Below are positions 1-9,956 of a stretch of 64,000 nt of DNA, piece by piece. The translations under genes were made by a program, and so were the position numbers. Origin of the DNA: Branchiostoma belcheri (lineage: Eukaryota; Chordata; Leptocardii; Amphioxiformes; Branchiostomatidae). The stretch covers positions 36,892 to 100,891 of the forward strand of contig NW_017803998.1 of the NCBI RefSeq assembly GCF_001625305.1, written 5' to 3'. Under the pieces are notes generated by a model. It was not told the origin of the DNA and searched no databases. It worked only from the letters and a program-made list of their open reading frames with translations. Within the stretch, counting starts at the first letter, position 1; each line of letters begins with the position of its first letter.

Positions 1-76
1 GTGTATGCGTATGTGTGTGGGTGGGTGTGTGAAGGCGCATATATGTATGTGTGTGTATATGTTTTTGTATTATATA

Positions 77-107
<31 letters not shown>

Positions 108-118
108 ATTTTTATATT
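1..118. repeat. TG/TA-rich simple repeat
   Basis: The window opens in degenerate (TG)n that grades into (TA)n. There is no coding signal. It ends before unique AT-rich sequence. Confidence 0.85.
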
Positions 119-349
119 TTGAATTTAACCCCTTTTTCTAACTCTTCCAGGCCCTTCCGTTAGACCATTATTATTACTTTTTTTGGTCAGAAATATCAAT
201 TAAGGTCCACACACACAAAGATTTGATACACCAAAATGACATTCTTTATTTCTGTTCTTTTAATACATTTTTGTACTTGACGAAGCGGTAATTCGAACCC
301 TGCAGTTCCCTTCAAAAACAATGATACACATGCAGATGTAATCCATCTA

Positions 350-720
350 AGGCCACAGCAATTTAATTTCTTGGTTCTCGGATTTGCCAGAAAAACTCTG
401 AAGCGACAGGCCAAAAAAATAAAATGAAAACAGGTCTAGGCATTCTATCATAGCACCAAATGCTACAATACGAGCCATGAAGTCAACACAAAAGGCTGGG
501 TTAGTATTTAAACAATGAATTTTCAACTTTTAACCAAACCACTGAATTGAAAGAAACACTGTACCAACTAGGAAGAAATGACTTTTCCTTAACTAATGGG
601 GGCAAAATAAACGTATATCTGAGTTGATTCAGAGCCAGAATCTTTTTCTTTTTCTTTTAATCAGAACAAAAATGAGCAGGCTAATCCGAGAACCAACAAA
701 TTAAATTGGTGTGGCTTAAT
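350..720. mobile_element. Non-autonomous terminal-inverted-repeat element, copy 1
   Basis: The left end reads GGCCACAGCAATTTAATTTC and continues into TTGGTTCTCGGATTTGCC. The right end (about 672-720) is its inverted complement with a few changes, ending in AAATTGGTGTGGC. The interior of about 290 bases has no long reading frame. The same ends recur at 35202-35566 and, more decayed, at 41684-41880, so this is a dispersed MITE-like family. The open frame at 196-414 on the minus strand overlaps the left end and is not a gene. Confidence 0.65.
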
Positions 721-977
721 GGAGTCATCGTTGCCTTGTCAGAATGATTCTAAGGTTACATGTAAAGTCTCTGTCACACATTCAGAACCTTCCCCCGACC
801 ACCAACCAATCAAGGCTAGGTTGGCTGAAGATCGGGAGAAGTCTGCCGAGATTTAGGCCCTACCTTTTTTTTATACAAATCGAATCTAATTTGAGTTAGA
901 TTTGACACCTCCCAAGTACGCCCCGATCACTGCTGACAGCTTTCAATTTCCGAAAATAGTTTCATCAGGTTGGTTAA

Positions 978-1135
978 GAATAGGATACAGAAGTTTTCTT
1001 TTACACAGCCAAGATTTCTCGCCTTGTTGTGTTGACGTGCTGACATCTAGCGGCGAGAAGCAGAACTCCAGTCAGAAGCTCTGTTGAAGGTGTCTGATTC
1101 TAATAGACACCGAAACGTCAGCACTAATGCTGAGG
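978..1135 (+). mobile_element. Decayed foldback element with hammerhead-like core
   Basis: The left end (AGGATACAGAAGTTTTCTTT) resembles the ends of the foldback elements at 7382-7520 and 20743-20893. The right part holds CTGTTGA at 1081-1087, a stem-loop made of GGTGTCT and its complement AGACACC, and GAAA at 1112-1115. That order is the conserved core of a hammerhead ribozyme, although the first box departs from CTGANGA. No matching right terminal repeat is clear, so this copy is decayed or truncated. Confidence 0.45.
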
Positions 1136-1417
1136 TCACATTTCCAAAGCGGAACCAAGCCGGGCTCTAAGGATAATGCTTAAACATAAGTGACTAGAAT
1201 ATTGACTTTGAAAAATTTGGGTTCCAAGCCCTAAAACTGCACCGGATGCCTTTATTGACAATGACAATGACAATGACAATGAACTTTATTGCATGTTCAC
1301 GCCCTACACGGGGGGCCAAATGCACTTAAGTTAAATAACTTGGTAACAATGAATAGAAGAATCCATTGTTCCATTGTTACATTACATGTGTGCTATTTCT
1401 CTATCTACAGAATCTAA

Positions 1418-4400
1418 CTACAGGATCTCTTCTCTCTTTTTGAAACATGTATGAACAAATTTACATAGTTTTTCAATTATATCATAGCGCTTGGATTTCA
1501 TGATATGTTTGAACAATTCTATTTTCGGTAAGTATGCATATTTCTTTTCTAACTGTAAGGAGCTAATAAAGGATTTCCGTATGTCATTATATACCGCACA
1601 TTCTAAGACAAAGTGTGCTTCATCTTCTATACAGTTATAGTTACATAGAGTGCAAATTCTGCTGTTTGCGGGAGTCTGGTTGTACCTACCGATTTCGATC
1701 TGTAATTGGTGATCACTAATCCTTAATTTTGTCATTGCTCGGCGATGACTGAAGTTTTGCACATCTAAATATTGTTCTTTTTCATACGTAAGCTTAATTG
1801 TTTTGTAAGTTCTTAACTTATTTCCTTGTTTTCCATTTTTGCTGCATTTGGAGTTTGTTTCTGAGTAGAAATATTGAAGATAATTGTCTTTTAGTCTTTG
1901 TTTTAGTTCAGATTGAGCAGATGATGTGTTTCTGTCTTTTTGTAGTAAAAGGTAGGCAAAACCTGACTCCTCGAGTATTCTAGTAATATTTGATAACCAG
2001 CATGGTATTTTACATCGGTGCAAGTCTTGCTGCACCAACAGAGCTTCATACAGTAAGTTTTCTTTCGGTATTTCTCTAACTAATCTTTTATAATACGAAT
2101 AAATTCATGTATATACTTCTATCCACAGCGGGAATCTTCCTAGTTCTGCCCTTGAACCGATATTGCTAGCATTTTTTCTTACACCAAGGATTGATTTGCA
2201 GAATTTTAAATGTATTTGTTCTATTGGGGAATTGTCGTTTAATCCAATCTTGCCCCATACTTCAGCACCGTAAGTTAATATGGGGACAATACAGGCATCG
2301 AATAATTTACAATAGACTGACACTGATGCATTGCTGTCACCTAGACTAGATTTTATACTGAAGAGGGCTCGTAAGGCCTTTTTATGTAGAGTTTTCATTG
2401 CAGTGCTGAAGTTACCGCCAGTTGTAAATTTAATTCCTAAGTAACTGTAGGAGGATACAATTTCAATATTTTGGTTTCCTACGTAAAATTTAAAGTTTGG
2501 AAGCAATTGCCCCTTTTTGTTGAAAATCATTATTTTTGTTTTGTTTATATTAATTGATAATTTCCATTTCTTGCAGTACTGGTTTAGATTGTTTATTGAT
2601 TTTTGTAGGCCATGTTCGCTTGTCGATAACAGCACAAGGTCGTCTGCGTAGAAAAGGCTAGATATTTTGTTTGTGTTCAGTATTGGGGCATCAAAATTTT
2701 CAGAATCTGTAGTTAGTTGGTTGGCTAAATCACTCATATATAAGTTGAATAGAGAAGGGCTTAAGACACAGCCTTGTCTTACTCCAATTTCTACTGGGAA
2801 ACTCTCGCTAAGACCTTTACTCGTCTTGACGCTAGCTGTGGATTGGTTATATAGGTTTTTTAAAACGTCGAAAAATCTTCCTGATATACCTGCTGATAAG
2901 AGTTTGAAAAGTAGACCCTCGTGCCAGATAGAGTCAAATGCCTTTGATAAATCTACAAAGCAGGCAAAGAGCTTTTCTCCTGGTTGGGTATGTTTAGAGA
3001 TTAGGGTCTTTAAAGAAAGATATTGTCAGAGGTTCTGTAATGTTTACGGAATCCTGTCTGGTTTGTTTTTAGGATTTCATTGTCCTCCAGAAACATCGAG
3101 AGTCTTTTGTTCAATATTGAGGTGAAGAGTTTTCCTAGGCAGCTTGAAATAGAGATGCCCGGATAGTTATTTGTGTCGTCCTTTTTTCCTGTTTTGTAAA
3201 TTGGAACAATGAAACTTCTGGACCATTCCGTGGGAAAGGTTCCTGTCGAGAGGACGTTATTGAATAGAGTCATGAGGGGGCGGAGTATGAGAGATTTACC
3301 TGATTTCAGCATTTCATTAGTTATCATATCCTGGCCGCTAGCCTTTTTATTTTTAAGTCCTTGAATGGCAGTGTCAATTTCTGATGCTGTAATATCATAG
3401 TCTAATGGGCCTTGGGAGTGGTTACGATTTTGAAGTATTTTGAATTTGTTAATAACAGTTGTTTCAAAGTTAGAGTCAAACTCTTGTCTTTGTAATCTAG
3501 ATTTTTTATGGAGGGCTTTAAAGTGATTTACCCATGTGTCTGCTGGTATGTCCTCTTGGTTTGTGGAATTTGTCTTCTTTAGGTCTTTAAGTAGGTTCCA
3601 GAAAGCTGTTGGGTTATTATCTTGTAGTTTTTGGAGCTCCATTAAACAGTCAGTTTCATGTTCCCTTTTCCGTTTTCTGATTAGTTTTTTAAATTCTTTT
3701 TTCTTTCTGAAGTAGCTACCTCTTACGAATGGATTCTTGGGGTTGTTTGTTAATAGATATCTTATATTTTTCAACTCTGTACGCGCTTCATAGCAGGTCT
3801 TGTCAAACCATTTTTTGTTTCTTTTTAATTCTTTTGACTTCTTTTTGCCTCTTATTTGTAGTGATATCTTTCCTGCTGATACTAGAATGTCTTGAAATTC
3901 TCGTACATTTTCGTTAACCTTTTTTGTTGAATGCATTGCATTTTCATCTATAGATAGAAATTTGTTTAGTCTTTGAGAAATTGTTGGGCTTCTGAGGGCT
4001 TTTATAAATTTCTCGCTAGAATTAGGGCCCCAGACAAACCGACATGGTAAAGGGTGTAACTTTTCGTCAGTTTTAGCGTTTTCCTGGGAGTGCGCTAAGG
4101 CGCGTATGTTTAAAGATACCATACAATGGTCCGAAAACTCAGTCAATTGGTGGACTTTAAAGAAATTAATGTTGTGAAATAGTGAGCTACTAGAGATGGC
4201 GTAGTCAACCGTGCTACAGCCGTTAGGTTGGTAGCACGTAAATCTACCATTCAAATCGCCCAGTATTCTTCCGTTTAGTATGTGTAGATCGGTCTGTACA
4301 CATAAGTCTATGAGGCATTTACCAAAAGAATTAGCTGGGCTTTTGTCGGTAGAATTTTTTGGGATGTCTACGTTGTGGACGGGAGAGAGTGGGTCCAGGT

Positions 4401-4932
4401 CAAAATCTAGAGTTTCTTCAACACTAAAGTCTTGTAAAGACCCAATTCTACTGTTAAAGTCTCCCCCAAGAATTATATGGCCCTTGGACTTAAAGAGCGC
4501 TATGTCCTTCTCTAATACATCAAAAATAGAATCCTCCGCTGCTTTGTGGACGGCGGAATATACAGGACTAATGTAGACATTACATATAAATACATCTGTA
4601 GATAAACCTAACAAATCTTTTGACACGCGAACCCAGAGTAAATCTTTGCAATCAGAAGTTCCACGCTCTCTTTGAACGAATTTTGAGAGATCATTTTTGA
4701 AGTAAAAAATTATTCCTCCTGAATTTCTTCTAGCTTTCTTTCTTTTTTGTCGTAGAGATGAAAAATGTTGGTAATTCGGAATGTCAACTTCTGAAGATTC
4801 ATTACTCCAGGTTTCAATGAGAGAGAAGAGATCTAGTTTTTCCAAACTACTTCTAAAGCTACGATCTTCAAGTTTCTTTCCTAATCCGTGAACATTCCAA
4901 AACCCTATGTTCAACGTGTTCACCGGTTTCAT
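1418..4932 (-). pseudogene. LINE ORF2: APE-type endonuclease and reverse transcriptase (frameshifted)
   Basis: The frame starts at a Met at 4932. The N-terminal endonuclease shows NIGFWNVHGLG, IETWS, GGDFNSRIG and SDHCMVSLNI, matching the metal and phosphate-binding motifs of the exonuclease-endonuclease-phosphatase fold. The reverse transcriptase follows, with GPLDYDI, KKASGQDMI and the catalytic LFYADDLVLLS box. Near the C-terminus is a CCHC-type knuckle, CTLCNYNC...HFVLEC. The frame changes once around 3010-3035, inside the RT fingers, and an in-frame TGA lies at 2105-2107. All catalytic residues I can see are intact, so the damage is limited to these two lesions. The enzyme would nick target DNA and copy element RNA at the nick. 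Confidence 0.85.
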
Positions 4933-4990
4933 AAGTTCTCTTTCTTAATACGATAATGACGATCGACATGGTCCCTACTTTTACGATAAT

Positions 4991-5100
4991 GTTACATATA
5001 AGTTGTATTTGTGCAATATAGTTGCATAAACTTAAGAAAAAAACACCTAAATAATGTTAAATATAAGTTGAACTTGTGCAATATAGTTGCATAAACTTAA
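4991..5100 (-). repeat. 65-bp tandem duplication in the LINE 5' region
   Basis: A 25-base block starting GTGCAATATAGTTGC appears at 5011-5035 and again at 5076-5100, with similar ATATAAGTTG sequence before each. It sits just upstream of the LINE start codon on the minus strand. Tandem 5' units in non-LTR elements often act as promoter monomers; here that is only inference. Confidence 0.6.
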
Positions 5101-5211
5101 AAACTACCAGCATTTCCTGCTGGTATCTATCATTACTTGAGCTTGCGTGTTATCTTTACCATAACATATTATTGTTTGATACCATACAAGTTTAAGGATA
5201 TACGATTTGTG

Positions 5212-5808
5212 TTACCACCCTCTGAAGTTGTAGCGCCAGTCAGGGAACTCCTCCAGCTGCCTCTGCATGCGCCAGTCTCTGCTGTGCGAGCGCCAGTCTG
5301 CTTCGTATGTGTGCCAGTCTGCTTCGTATGTGTGCCAGTCTGCGTTGTACCTGCGACAGTCTGCGTCGTATGCGCGCCAGTCTGCGTTGTGTCGATTCCA
5401 GTTTGAGGCTCTTTGGTCACGTGGAAGCCAGTCCAGGTTGTGCGAGTGCCAGTCTTGGCGTTGCTCTCCCTCCGGGACCCTGTATGGACTTGGTCGGTCT
5501 CGAGGGCACCAAGAGCGCTGGTCTGGGTTGGTCCAGTCACGAGGGCGCGATCCTACGTTTAGTTCGTTACGAGCGAAATAGTTCGGGTTCGGCTCGTCGT
5601 GAGGGCGTCGGTCTCGAGCGAACGAGTTCGGGTTCGGCTCGTCGTGAGGGCGTCGGTCTCGAGCGAACGAGTTCGGGTTCGGCTCTTCGCGAGGGCGTCG
5701 GTCACGAGCGAACGAGTTCGGGTTCGGCTCTTCGCGAGGGCGTCGGTCACGAGCGAACGAGTTTGGGTTCGGCTCGTCGCGAGGGCTTCGGTCTTTATTT
5801 ATTAAGAA
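5212..5808 (-). CDS. Long in-frame reading frame after the carboxypeptidase stop (hypothetical)
   Basis: Directly after the carboxypeptidase TGA (5809-5811) the same minus-strand frame stays open for 198 codons to a TAA at 5212-5214. The first part is a 15-residue repeat (unit DRRPREEPNPNSFAR, about five copies). A linker follows, then a heptad-like repeat with Trp every seven residues (ADWHTYE, ADWHTYE, ADWRSHS), ending EEFPDWRYNFRGW. It could be a read-through C-terminal extension, an exon of another transcript, or a GC-rich repetitive 3' UTR. Against coding: the repeats are also open in other frames and on the plus strand, and an AATAAA lies just after the TGA. I do not recognise the sequence. 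Confidence 0.35.
   Translation of the reverse strand, partial: FLINKDRSPRDEPNPNSFARDRRPREEPNPNSFARDRRPREEPNPNSFARDRRPHDEPNPNSFARDRRPHDEPNPNYFARNELNVGSRPRDWTNPDQRSWCPRDRPSPYRVPEGEQRQDWHSHNLDWLPRDQRASNWNRHNADWRAYDADCRRYNADWHTYEADWHTYEADWRSHSRDWRMQRQLEEFPDWRYNFRGW
5572..5796. repeat. 45-bp minisatellite, about five units
   Basis: Units start GAGCGAACGAGTTCGGGTTC at 5571, 5616, 5661, 5706 and 5751, a strict 45-base period. The length is a multiple of three, so every frame repeats as 15 residues. Units differ at only a few positions, which indicates recent amplification. A second array of about 21 bases (CGCCAGTCTGCTTCGTATGTG) lies at 5281-5400. Confidence 0.9.
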
Positions 5809-5969
5809 TCAGTGTTCCAGGACCCACTCTCCGACCGCCAGGAGGGACGGGAAGATTTCCTCGGCCGTGGACAGGATCTGGTCGGGCGGCAGGAGGAAGA
5901 CGTACCGCCCGGTGTCGCGCAGCTCCACGATGTACGAGTACTTGATCCCCGCCTTGTCGTAGGTCCAGT
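5809..5969 (-). CDS. Zinc carboxypeptidase (M14), C-terminal exon
   Basis: The exon follows an acceptor AG at 5970-5971, starts in phase 1 and ends at TGA 5809-5811. It encodes DWTYDKAGIKYSYIVELRDTG and then RYVFLLPPDQILSTAEE. This is the end of the M14 carboxypeptidase A/B fold: the Tyr of DWTY corresponds to the substrate-binding Tyr248 and the Glu of VELRDTG to the catalytic Glu270. These enzymes remove C-terminal residues from peptides, usually after secretion. The exon at 6650-6843 belongs to the same gene. The joining exon between them, about 35 residues, was not found, so the gene may be broken or interrupted by the SINEs at 6145-6420. Confidence 0.85.
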
Positions 5970-6144
5970 CTTTGTTAGGTAGTTACTAGTTTGTTTGTTA
6001 GTTTAAGGTATGAGTGATTTTGAATTTTGGGACCGCTCCAGGGATGTCGAATTCGGAAGATTCGAGGACGAATCTTGAAAAGAAAAGGGGGAGTAGTGTA
6101 ACAGTTGGGGGTTTATAGGCGCTACCAACTGACCTAGCCAAGGG

Positions 6145-6420
6145 GTCTAGACCTTTTAGCTCACTCAGTTAGAGCGTCTGCCTGTGGCCCGGGAGCCGTG
6201 AGTTCGAATCCGGCCCGGGACCAAGGGGTTTTTATCTGTTTCTACTGTCTCCTCCTGGTTTCTTACAACAGCATGTGGGGTCGTGTGGCGTAAACGGTAG
6301 CGTCTTCAGCTCAGGACCAAGAGGTCCCGAGTTCGAATCCTACCCATCTCAGCGATCTTGTGCCCTTGGGAAAGGCACTTTAAACGACTTTGCTCAAAAA
6401 GACGAAAATGTAGAAATTAA
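6145..6420 (+). mobile_element. Two adjacent tRNA-derived SINE units
   Basis: Unit one (about 6155-6230) has a box A-like TAGCTCACTCAGTTAGAGCG and a box B-like GAGTTCGAATCCGGC. Unit two (about 6275-6420) has GTGGCGTAAACGGTAGCGTC, GAGTTCGAATCC and a body reading TGCCCTTGGGAAAGGCACTT. Related bodies recur at 28268-28425 and 51495-51640. Both lack the paired acceptor stem of a working tRNA and continue into unrelated 3' sequence, so they are read as RNA polymerase III-type SINEs rather than tRNA genes. Confidence 0.7.
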
Positions 6421-6649
6421 TTGAAATGAATTTGAAGACTAGATTATTCGCCAAACCATACTCGGTGTCATTTATTCAACCTTCAAAACCACGTAGATTT
6501 CATAATGAAAGCAAGTTTTTTTTTTACCAAAGTTCTTTTTTATATGCACGCTCGCATAAGTTTATGGGTTCCCGGAGGATGCCATCCATATAATTAGAAA
6601 ACATTGCCTTACCATGATTACACGGAGGTACATGCAGTTTACACCTGAC

Positions 6650-6843
6650 CTGTGCGGCAGCGTCCCCTGGCGGTCTGTTCTGGGAGTACTCCCACGGAGC
6701 TATCCACACCTGTGAGTAGGAATGAACGTCGAGGTATGCCCGAATGACCCGCCTGTGCGCCCAGATTTCCCGCGTCTCCTGCTCGGACAACGGCGCCGTG
6801 CCGTGGTACAGCAGACTGCAGGGGTCGTGACTGGACCCGTCCT
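6650..6843 (-). CDS. Zinc carboxypeptidase (M14), internal exon
   Basis: A 194-base exon runs from an acceptor (CCCCAG before 6843) to a donor (CAG|GTCAGG at 6650). It encodes [20 protein letters not shown], a linker, and [20 protein letters not shown]. The HSYSQ motif contains the third zinc ligand (His196 of carboxypeptidase A), and the preceding [12 protein letters not shown] block matches the family. Upstream exons with the HxxE zinc motif should lie to the right but were not found before 10 kb. The start of the gene is not in view, and the CA-repeat intron begins directly upstream. Confidence 0.85.
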
Positions 6844-6879
6844 CTGGGGGAGAAAATGACAACAAATGGTGAAAAAAAA

Positions 6880-6913
6880 AACGGACACACACATATACAA
6901 ACACATATGCGCT

Positions 6914-6945
<32 letters not shown>

Positions 6946-7144
6946 TGCACACACACAAACACACATACAAACACACATGCACACACACACACGCGCGCGC
7001 ACACACACACAAACACACCCATACACACATGCACACACACACACATACACACACATACACACACACAGATGCACACACACACACACATACATACAAACAC
7101 ACATGCACACCCACACGCGCGCGCGCGAACACACACACACACAT

Positions 7145-7187
<43 letters not shown>

Positions 7188-7276
7188 ACACACACACCAC
7201 ACACCCCACACATGCACACATCACACGCACGCACATACACACAAACACACCACACACACACATACACCACACACAC
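6880..7276. repeat. (CA)n microsatellite
   Basis: About 400 bases of nearly pure CA/CACG repeat with interspersed ATGC. It produces long spurious frames on both strands (His/Thr-rich on plus, Cys/Val-rich on minus). It lies in the intron just upstream of the carboxypeptidase exon. Confidence 0.95.
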
Positions 7277-7381
7277 AATTGTTAACTCAAACACTATACG
7301 ACATACGAGTCAGACACAATAATTTGCCTACAAAGTTTTGAAGGCCCGCGTAAATAGAAACGCCATACCATAATAAAACAA

Positions 7382-7520
7382 AGGATATAGAATTTTCTTC
7401 TTACACAACCAGTAAGGTTCTTACCTGCTTACGTTTCGATGTCTATCAGACACCTTCCTCAGAGCTTCTGACTGGAGCTCTGCAACTCGCCGCTGGTTGT
7501 GTAAGAAGAAATACAAATTT
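7382..7520 (-). mobile_element. Short foldback element with hammerhead-like core
   Basis: Inverted ends: TTCTTCTTACACAACCAG on the left (about 7395-7412) and its complement CTGGTTGTGTAAGAAGAA on the right. On the minus strand the interior carries CTGAGGA (7456-7462), a stem from AGGTGTCT and AGACATC, and GAAA (7434-7437). Together these form the conserved catalytic core pattern of a hammerhead ribozyme. It is homologous to the element at 20743-20893. Confidence 0.55.
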
Positions 7521-7560
7521 ATGCCGGACACGATGTTCGACTCCAGCTCGCTAGGCTCAT

Positions 7561-8024
7561 ATTTCGTAGAAACGCGGGGATTCCTTATTTGGAATCTGTA
7601 AGTGGCGCTGAGCCCGACGAACTGACCAATCAGAGTCCGTAATAACCATGTGCTCCATCAGGCGGGCTAGTGCTCGGTTTGATGGCTTCCAAAACATTGT
7701 GTCCAAAATACAGCAGAAGGCCGCAGGTCATTTGCTTGGATATCTGATGAAAATGTTTCCCCTCCCACCCTACCCCAGGACCTCTCCGCCATCGTTCTAT
7801 ACCTCTCCTATTATATTTGTATGTTCGGTGATTCAAATCACGCATTCTTACCAATCGCTTGATTATGGACAGGACACATTCGTTGTACGATGCGGTGTTA
7901 CCATTATATATGAATATATGGAGCTACAGTGTGATTGCCTTCCGTACATGCGTTTTCACTTTACAATAATTTTGACACTGCATGGGCACTGTGTGCTCCT
8001 ATAGAGGCCCGTCTTAAATATTGT
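7561..8024. other. Intergenic, no gene recognised
   Basis: Short frames on both strands (for example 7648-8004 plus) show no known motif and no exon-like boundaries. The segment is probably decayed repeat sequence next to the DIRS-like element. Confidence 0.5.
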
Positions 8025-9956
8025 CAAATTCCTGAACGCTCGTGGGCTTGGAGCGGTCAGTGTTTGTTCAATTCGATATAGATTTGATGGCTCCACCATC
8101 TAATGTACAAACAGCGAGGTATGGGCTGACACTCAAATTCTTTAGTCCCTGGCCAGTTCCGGGGGCGCAAGGGGTCAATGTATTCGCGCAAACTTTGAAA
8201 GGGTGTAACGCTTATGTCTTTCCGCCTTTCTCAATGATAGAGTCAGTTGTCAAATTCTTAATGGAAGAGAAAGCGAGAGTGACGATTGTTGTTCCTGATT
8301 TCAACCCCATGAAATACTAGTGGCCAATATTGTCGGACAAGGCATCCAGGACTCTCAAGGTGGCACAAGCAGGACAACAAGTGTTCTTACCCAAAATCAT
8401 CAAGGTGTGCCACTATATTGTGCAGCAGATTGAGACAGAGAAGTCCCCCATAAAACTTTTCATAAGGGCTAGAGATCAGGCTATTTTCAAAGCCGTTTTC
8501 CTTGCGGGAGACAGGGTAGGAGACCTCTTGCGGACTAGGACTAATCAGGTGTATAGGCTCGCGTCAGGGGCCCTTTTGTTTAATTAATTAATTAATTTTT
8601 TTATTAAGTTTTACCACGTACAATATGCACTGTGGATGGCATGGTGAAACAGGTGTTTCTGACATGAAACGCCTTTTTAAAGCCGCCATACCAATCATGT
8701 GTGGGGAAAAACGATGAGGGACGGCAGAATGTGTTCGCGCTAGAGAAAACAGGGGATACGGCTTCATGCCTAGTAGAAGCTATAGATTTTTATGTTGACA
8801 TGGTTGAGTACTTATCTGTAAACTTGGGCGGTGCTTTGCTGTTAAAGGAGTACTAACCTCCAGAAAGGGGTGCTATATTTCGACAGGCATTTATTTTTTG
8901 AAGTGAAAAATGCATATTATTTTACAGTATATAATTAAATGCCCATTTTGCGAGCAAGCCTTAAAACGCATCGAATCCAGGACAAACTCTCCAAATACCC
9001 TCAAAACTATCCCAGAATACACCACGCTACCCCATTAGTGCCTATGTTTTAAACAAAAAGTTACGTTACAGACCTCATTTCGGGGGCGATAAGAAAAATT
9101 CGTACCGTTTTGTGTTCTTTGGTATCTTACCAACCATTGCCCTTCTTGGTGTCCTTATCGCCCCTCATTTATGCCGCAAATATTGATGATGAAAAAAACG
9201 GCGTAATCTAGTTATCTTTTTCATAAGTGGTGTAATCTAATTATCTGTTCAAGTTATACTTACATGCAAATGAGTTGAGAAACTCAAAACACACAGGATG
9301 AAACTGGCGCCCACTGTATTCGACATCATGATATTATAATATCCAAGCCACAGGTCAAGCAAAGTAAAGCAAGTAATTTCTCAATAATCAGCTTGTTAGT
9401 GTGCTTGTCTCCTACCATTTTCGCCAAAAAATGTTTATGTTGACCTGAAGTGTATGAGTATTGCGTAAGCCAGAGTTCCCGGATGTATCAATTGTGGTTC
9501 AGCATGGGGGAAAATGATATTAATATCACTTTACAAACATGCGCCGCGCAACTTGTACAAGCGAAATTATGTAAAAAGTCGGCTAGTTATGTATTCATTG
9601 CAGCATGATGTATCGGAAAATAGCACTTCGTTCTGGAGGTTAGTACTCCTTTAAGGGCCACGTCAAAGCAAGGTCAGGTGCTAGAGAACCAACCCACTAC
9701 TTCAGCGGTCGATGAGTCCTTTAAAAGATACCTAGAGAAGTGTGACATCTACAAGGGGGAAAGATTACATGGCTCCCGGGCGGGATGTGCTATTTCCCTA
9801 CATATGGCAGGGGCTAGTGAAGAAGATTATATGAAAATAGCTAAATACGTGAAGCCAGGTGGACCAGCATCAAAGTTGGCCACAGAACAGGTGTCAAAAG
9901 CAGTACAGGAGTGCATGGCGCAAGATAACTTGGTAGGAATAGAGCTCGCGTTCTAA
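8025..9956 (+). pseudogene. DIRS-like retroelement fragment: RNase H tail and tyrosine recombinase
   Basis: The first segment (8042-8587) reads DIDLMAPPSN, GVNVFAQ, AYVFPPFSMI and ARVTIVVPDF, the block after the reverse transcriptase in DIRS-type elements. It is interrupted by a TAG before WPIL. Downstream sequence (8602-8841) and 9655-9956 match the recombinase half. The second part includes RLHGSRAGCAISLHMAGAS, in which HGSR is the H-x-x-R catalytic motif of tyrosine recombinases. DIRS elements integrate with this recombinase instead of an integrase. The coding sequence is split by the TTAA-flanked transposon at 8842-9654, and one TTAA deleted with that insert puts the two halves in the same frame. 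The N-terminal gag and RT parts are missing. Confidence 0.65.
8842..9654. mobile_element. TTAA-flanked non-autonomous DNA transposon nested in the DIRS-like element
   Basis: The left end is TTAA plus AGGAGTACTAACCTCCAGAA, and the right end is the exact inverted complement followed by TTAA. The 813-base interior has no coding frame. It contains GGGGGCGATAAG near 9081 and its complement near 9155, an internal hairpin. The TTAA duplication and AGG terminus fit Kolobok or piggyBac-type elements; Kolobok is my preference, by inference. Confidence 0.75.

Larger units (their letters stand above)
1258..5107 (-). mobile_element. LINE (CR1/L2-like non-LTR retrotransposon), nearly full length
   Basis: On the minus strand the element runs from a 5' untranslated region (about 5107-4933) through an endonuclease-reverse transcriptase frame to a 3' end (about 1320-1258). 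The 3' end reads AATAAAGTTCATTGTC followed by further ATTGTC units, the short tandem 3' tail usual for CR1/L2-type elements rather than a poly-A tail. The 5' region holds a 65-bp tandem duplication. The body is about 3.8 kb, which is near full length for this group. It carries one frameshift and one stop, so it is a recent but inactive copy. Two other LINE fragments with a related C-terminal motif lie at 31574-33835 and 43840-44215. Confidence 0.85.

Noticed and set aside
5307..5945. 212-codon plus-strand frame across the 45-bp repeats
   Set aside because: Its right part is the antisense of the carboxypeptidase exon, and the repeat is open in several frames, so openness is not evidence of coding.
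6155..6345. Two functional tRNA genes
   Set aside because: Box A and B-like motifs are present, but acceptor stems do not pair and the second body recurs elsewhere, so these are SINEs.
6524..7341. Long Cys/Val-rich and His/Thr-rich frames on both strands
   Set aside because: They are translations of the CA/GT microsatellite; only the part at 6650-6843 (minus) is a real exon.
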